64,000 bases of DNA from the NCBI RefSeq assembly GCF_003072125.1, contig NZ_QCYH01000003.1, forward strand, positions 317,501 through 381,500. The letters are read 5' to 3'. The notes under the pieces were generated by a model, which had not been told where the DNA came from, made no database searches, and worked only from the letters and a program-made list of their open reading frames with translations. Numbering within the stretch: position 1 is the stretch's first letter; the number at the start of each line of letters is the position of its first letter. The translations under genes were made by a program, and so were the position numbers. Of the stretch, positions 62,806 to 64,000 are shown in pieces. Origin of the DNA: Pelagivirga sediminicola (GTDB lineage Bacteria; Pseudomonadota; Alphaproteobacteria; Rhodobacterales; Rhodobacteraceae).

Positions 62806-64000
62806 ATGTCCCCCAAGACGCTCTATGACAAGATATGGGATGCCCACCTCGTGCACGAGGCCGAGGATGGCACGTCCCTGATTTATATCGACCGGCACCT
62901 TGTGCACGAGGTGACCAGCCCGCAGGCCTTTGAAGGTCTGCGGATGACCGGCCGCACCGTTCGCGCGCCGCAACGCACCATCGCGGTGCCCGATCACAAC
63001 GTGCCGACCACACTGGACCGCGCCAAGGGGATCGAGAACCCCGAAAGCCGGATCCAGGTCGAGGCGCTGGACAAGAACGCTGCCGATTTCGGGATCCACT
63101 ATTATCCGGTGTCAGATATCCGCCAGGGTATCGTGCACATCGTCGGCCCCGAGCAGGGCTGGACCCTGCCCGGCATGACGGTGGTGTGCGGCGACAGCCA
63201 CACCGCGACGCATGGCGCCTTTGGCGCATTGGCGCATGGCATCGGCACCTCGGAGGTCGAGCATGTGCTGGCCACCCAGACGCTGATCCAGCGCAAGGCC
63301 AAGAACATGAAGGTCGAGATCACAGGCAAGCTGGCGCCGGGGGTGACGGCCAAGGACATCACGCTGAGCGTCATCGGCAAGACCGGGACGGCGGGCGGCA
63401 CCGGCTATGTCATCGAGTATTGCGGCGAGGCGATTCGCAGCCTGTCGATGGAAGGGCGCATGACCGTCTGCAACATGGCGATCGAGGGCGGCGCGCGCGC
63501 CGGTCTGATCGCGCCGGACGAGACGACGTTTGCCTATTGCATGGGCCGCCCCCACGCTCCGAAAGGCGCACAGTGGGAGGCCGCGCTGGCCTGGTGGAAG
63601 ACGCTTTATTCCGACGATGACGCGCATTGGGACAAGGTCGTGACGCTGAAGGGCGAGGATATCGCGCCCGTCGTCACATGGGGCACCAGCCCCGAGGACG
63701 TGCTGCCCATCACCGCGAACATCCCCGCGCCGGAGGATTTCAGCGGCGGCAAGGCGGACGCGGCCAAGCGCTCGCTTGAATATATGGGCCTGACCGCCGG
63801 CACGCCGCTGAGCGAAGTCGAGATCGACACCGTGTTCATCGGCTCCTGCACCAATGGCCGGATCGAGGATCTGCGCGCCGCGGCCGAGATCCTGAAGGGC
63901 AAGAAGATCAAGGAAGGGCTGCGCGCCATGATCGTGCCCGGCTCGGGCCTTGTCCGGGCGCAGGCCGAGGAAGAGGGGCTCGCCGATATCTTTATCGAGG
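62806..64000 (+). CDS. leuC: 3-isopropylmalate dehydratase large subunit, 3' end beyond window
   Basis: The frame is open from the ATG at 62806 (ACGGGAGAGGACCG upstream) to the window end, about 398 residues of the usual 470. Aconitase-family motifs: [61 protein letters not shown] in parts, and the first Fe-S Cys in [13 protein letters not shown]. The later CxxC cluster lies past the edge. It isomerises isopropylmalate in leucine synthesis with LeuD. Confidence 0.95.
   Translation, partial: MSPKTLYDKIWDAHLVHEAEDGTSLIYIDRHLVHEVTSPQAFEGLRMTGRTVRAPQRTIAVPDHNVPTTLDRAKGIENPESRIQVEALDKNAADFGIHYYPVSDIRQGIVHIVGPEQGWTLPGMTVVCGDSHTATHGAFGALAHGIGTSEVEHVLATQTLIQRKAKNMKVEITGKLAPGVTAKDITLSVIGKTGTAGGTGYVIEYCGEAIRSLSMEGRMTVCNMAIEGGARAGLIAPDETTFAYCMGRPHAPKGAQWEAALAWWKTLYSDDDAHWDKVVTLKGEDIAPVVTWGTSPEDVLPITANIPAPEDFSGGKADAAKRSLEYMGLTAGTPLSEVEIDTVFIGSCTNGRIEDLRAAAEILKGKKIKEGLRAMIVPGSGLVRAQAEEEGLADIFIE

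Overview
The window looks like chromosomal DNA of an alphaproteobacterium of the Rhodobacteraceae (Roseobacter group). The basis is high GC content, dense overlapping operons, the gene order coaE-aroE-maf // hemJ-rho-mnmE-mnmG-rsmG-parA-parB, parS copies inside mnmG and rsmG, and a petP-petR pair. These assignments come from reading the sequence; no database search was run.

Region 1 (1-17.5 kb) is the origin-proximal core. Left of a 414-bp AT-rich gap at 5454-5867, genes run leftward (maf, aroE, coaE, dnaQ, each overlapping the next). Right of it they run rightward (hemJ, rho, mnmE, mnmG, rsmG, parA, parB). The gap has DnaA-box-like words and a 27-nt AT tract and is my candidate for oriC. Two perfect 16-bp parS palindromes lie 3.2 and 5.1 kb away. 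mltA (cut by the window edge), a Tim44-like gene, fxsA and secB lie outside dnaQ. hemW-rdgB-rph form a second overlapping operon, divergent from hrcA-grpE.

Region 2 (17.5-40 kb) is mostly single-gene housekeeping: mutS, maeB, a DMT exporter, an HU protein, AMP nucleosidase, a sulfotransferase-like protein, pncB, a PRC-barrel protein, a saccharopine dehydrogenase, mtgA, a GST, queG, a HyuA-like protein, kbl-tdh (threonine to glycine) and msrB-msrA. A 23-24-bp sequence recurs just after stop codons here and again near 62.6 kb.

Region 3 (40-49.3 kb) reads as a putrescine-utilisation module. It has an aldehyde dehydrogenase, a PuuB-like oxidase, a PotFGHI-like importer, a divergent GntR regulator with candidate operators on both sides, and a class III aminotransferase ending in a strong terminator. 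ktrA-ktrB (K+ uptake) follow.

Region 4 (51.4-60.3 kb) starts with doeA-like, AsnC-family and doeD-like genes resembling part of the ectoine degradation pathway; doeB and doeC are not in this window. It continues with a second polyamine-type ABC transporter whose first permease has an insertion of about 270 residues and whose operon includes a DUF1330 gene.

Region 5 (60.3-64 kb) has ilvE, petP-petR and the 5' part of leuC, cut by the window end. No tRNA, rRNA, CRISPR array, insertion sequence or prophage was seen.
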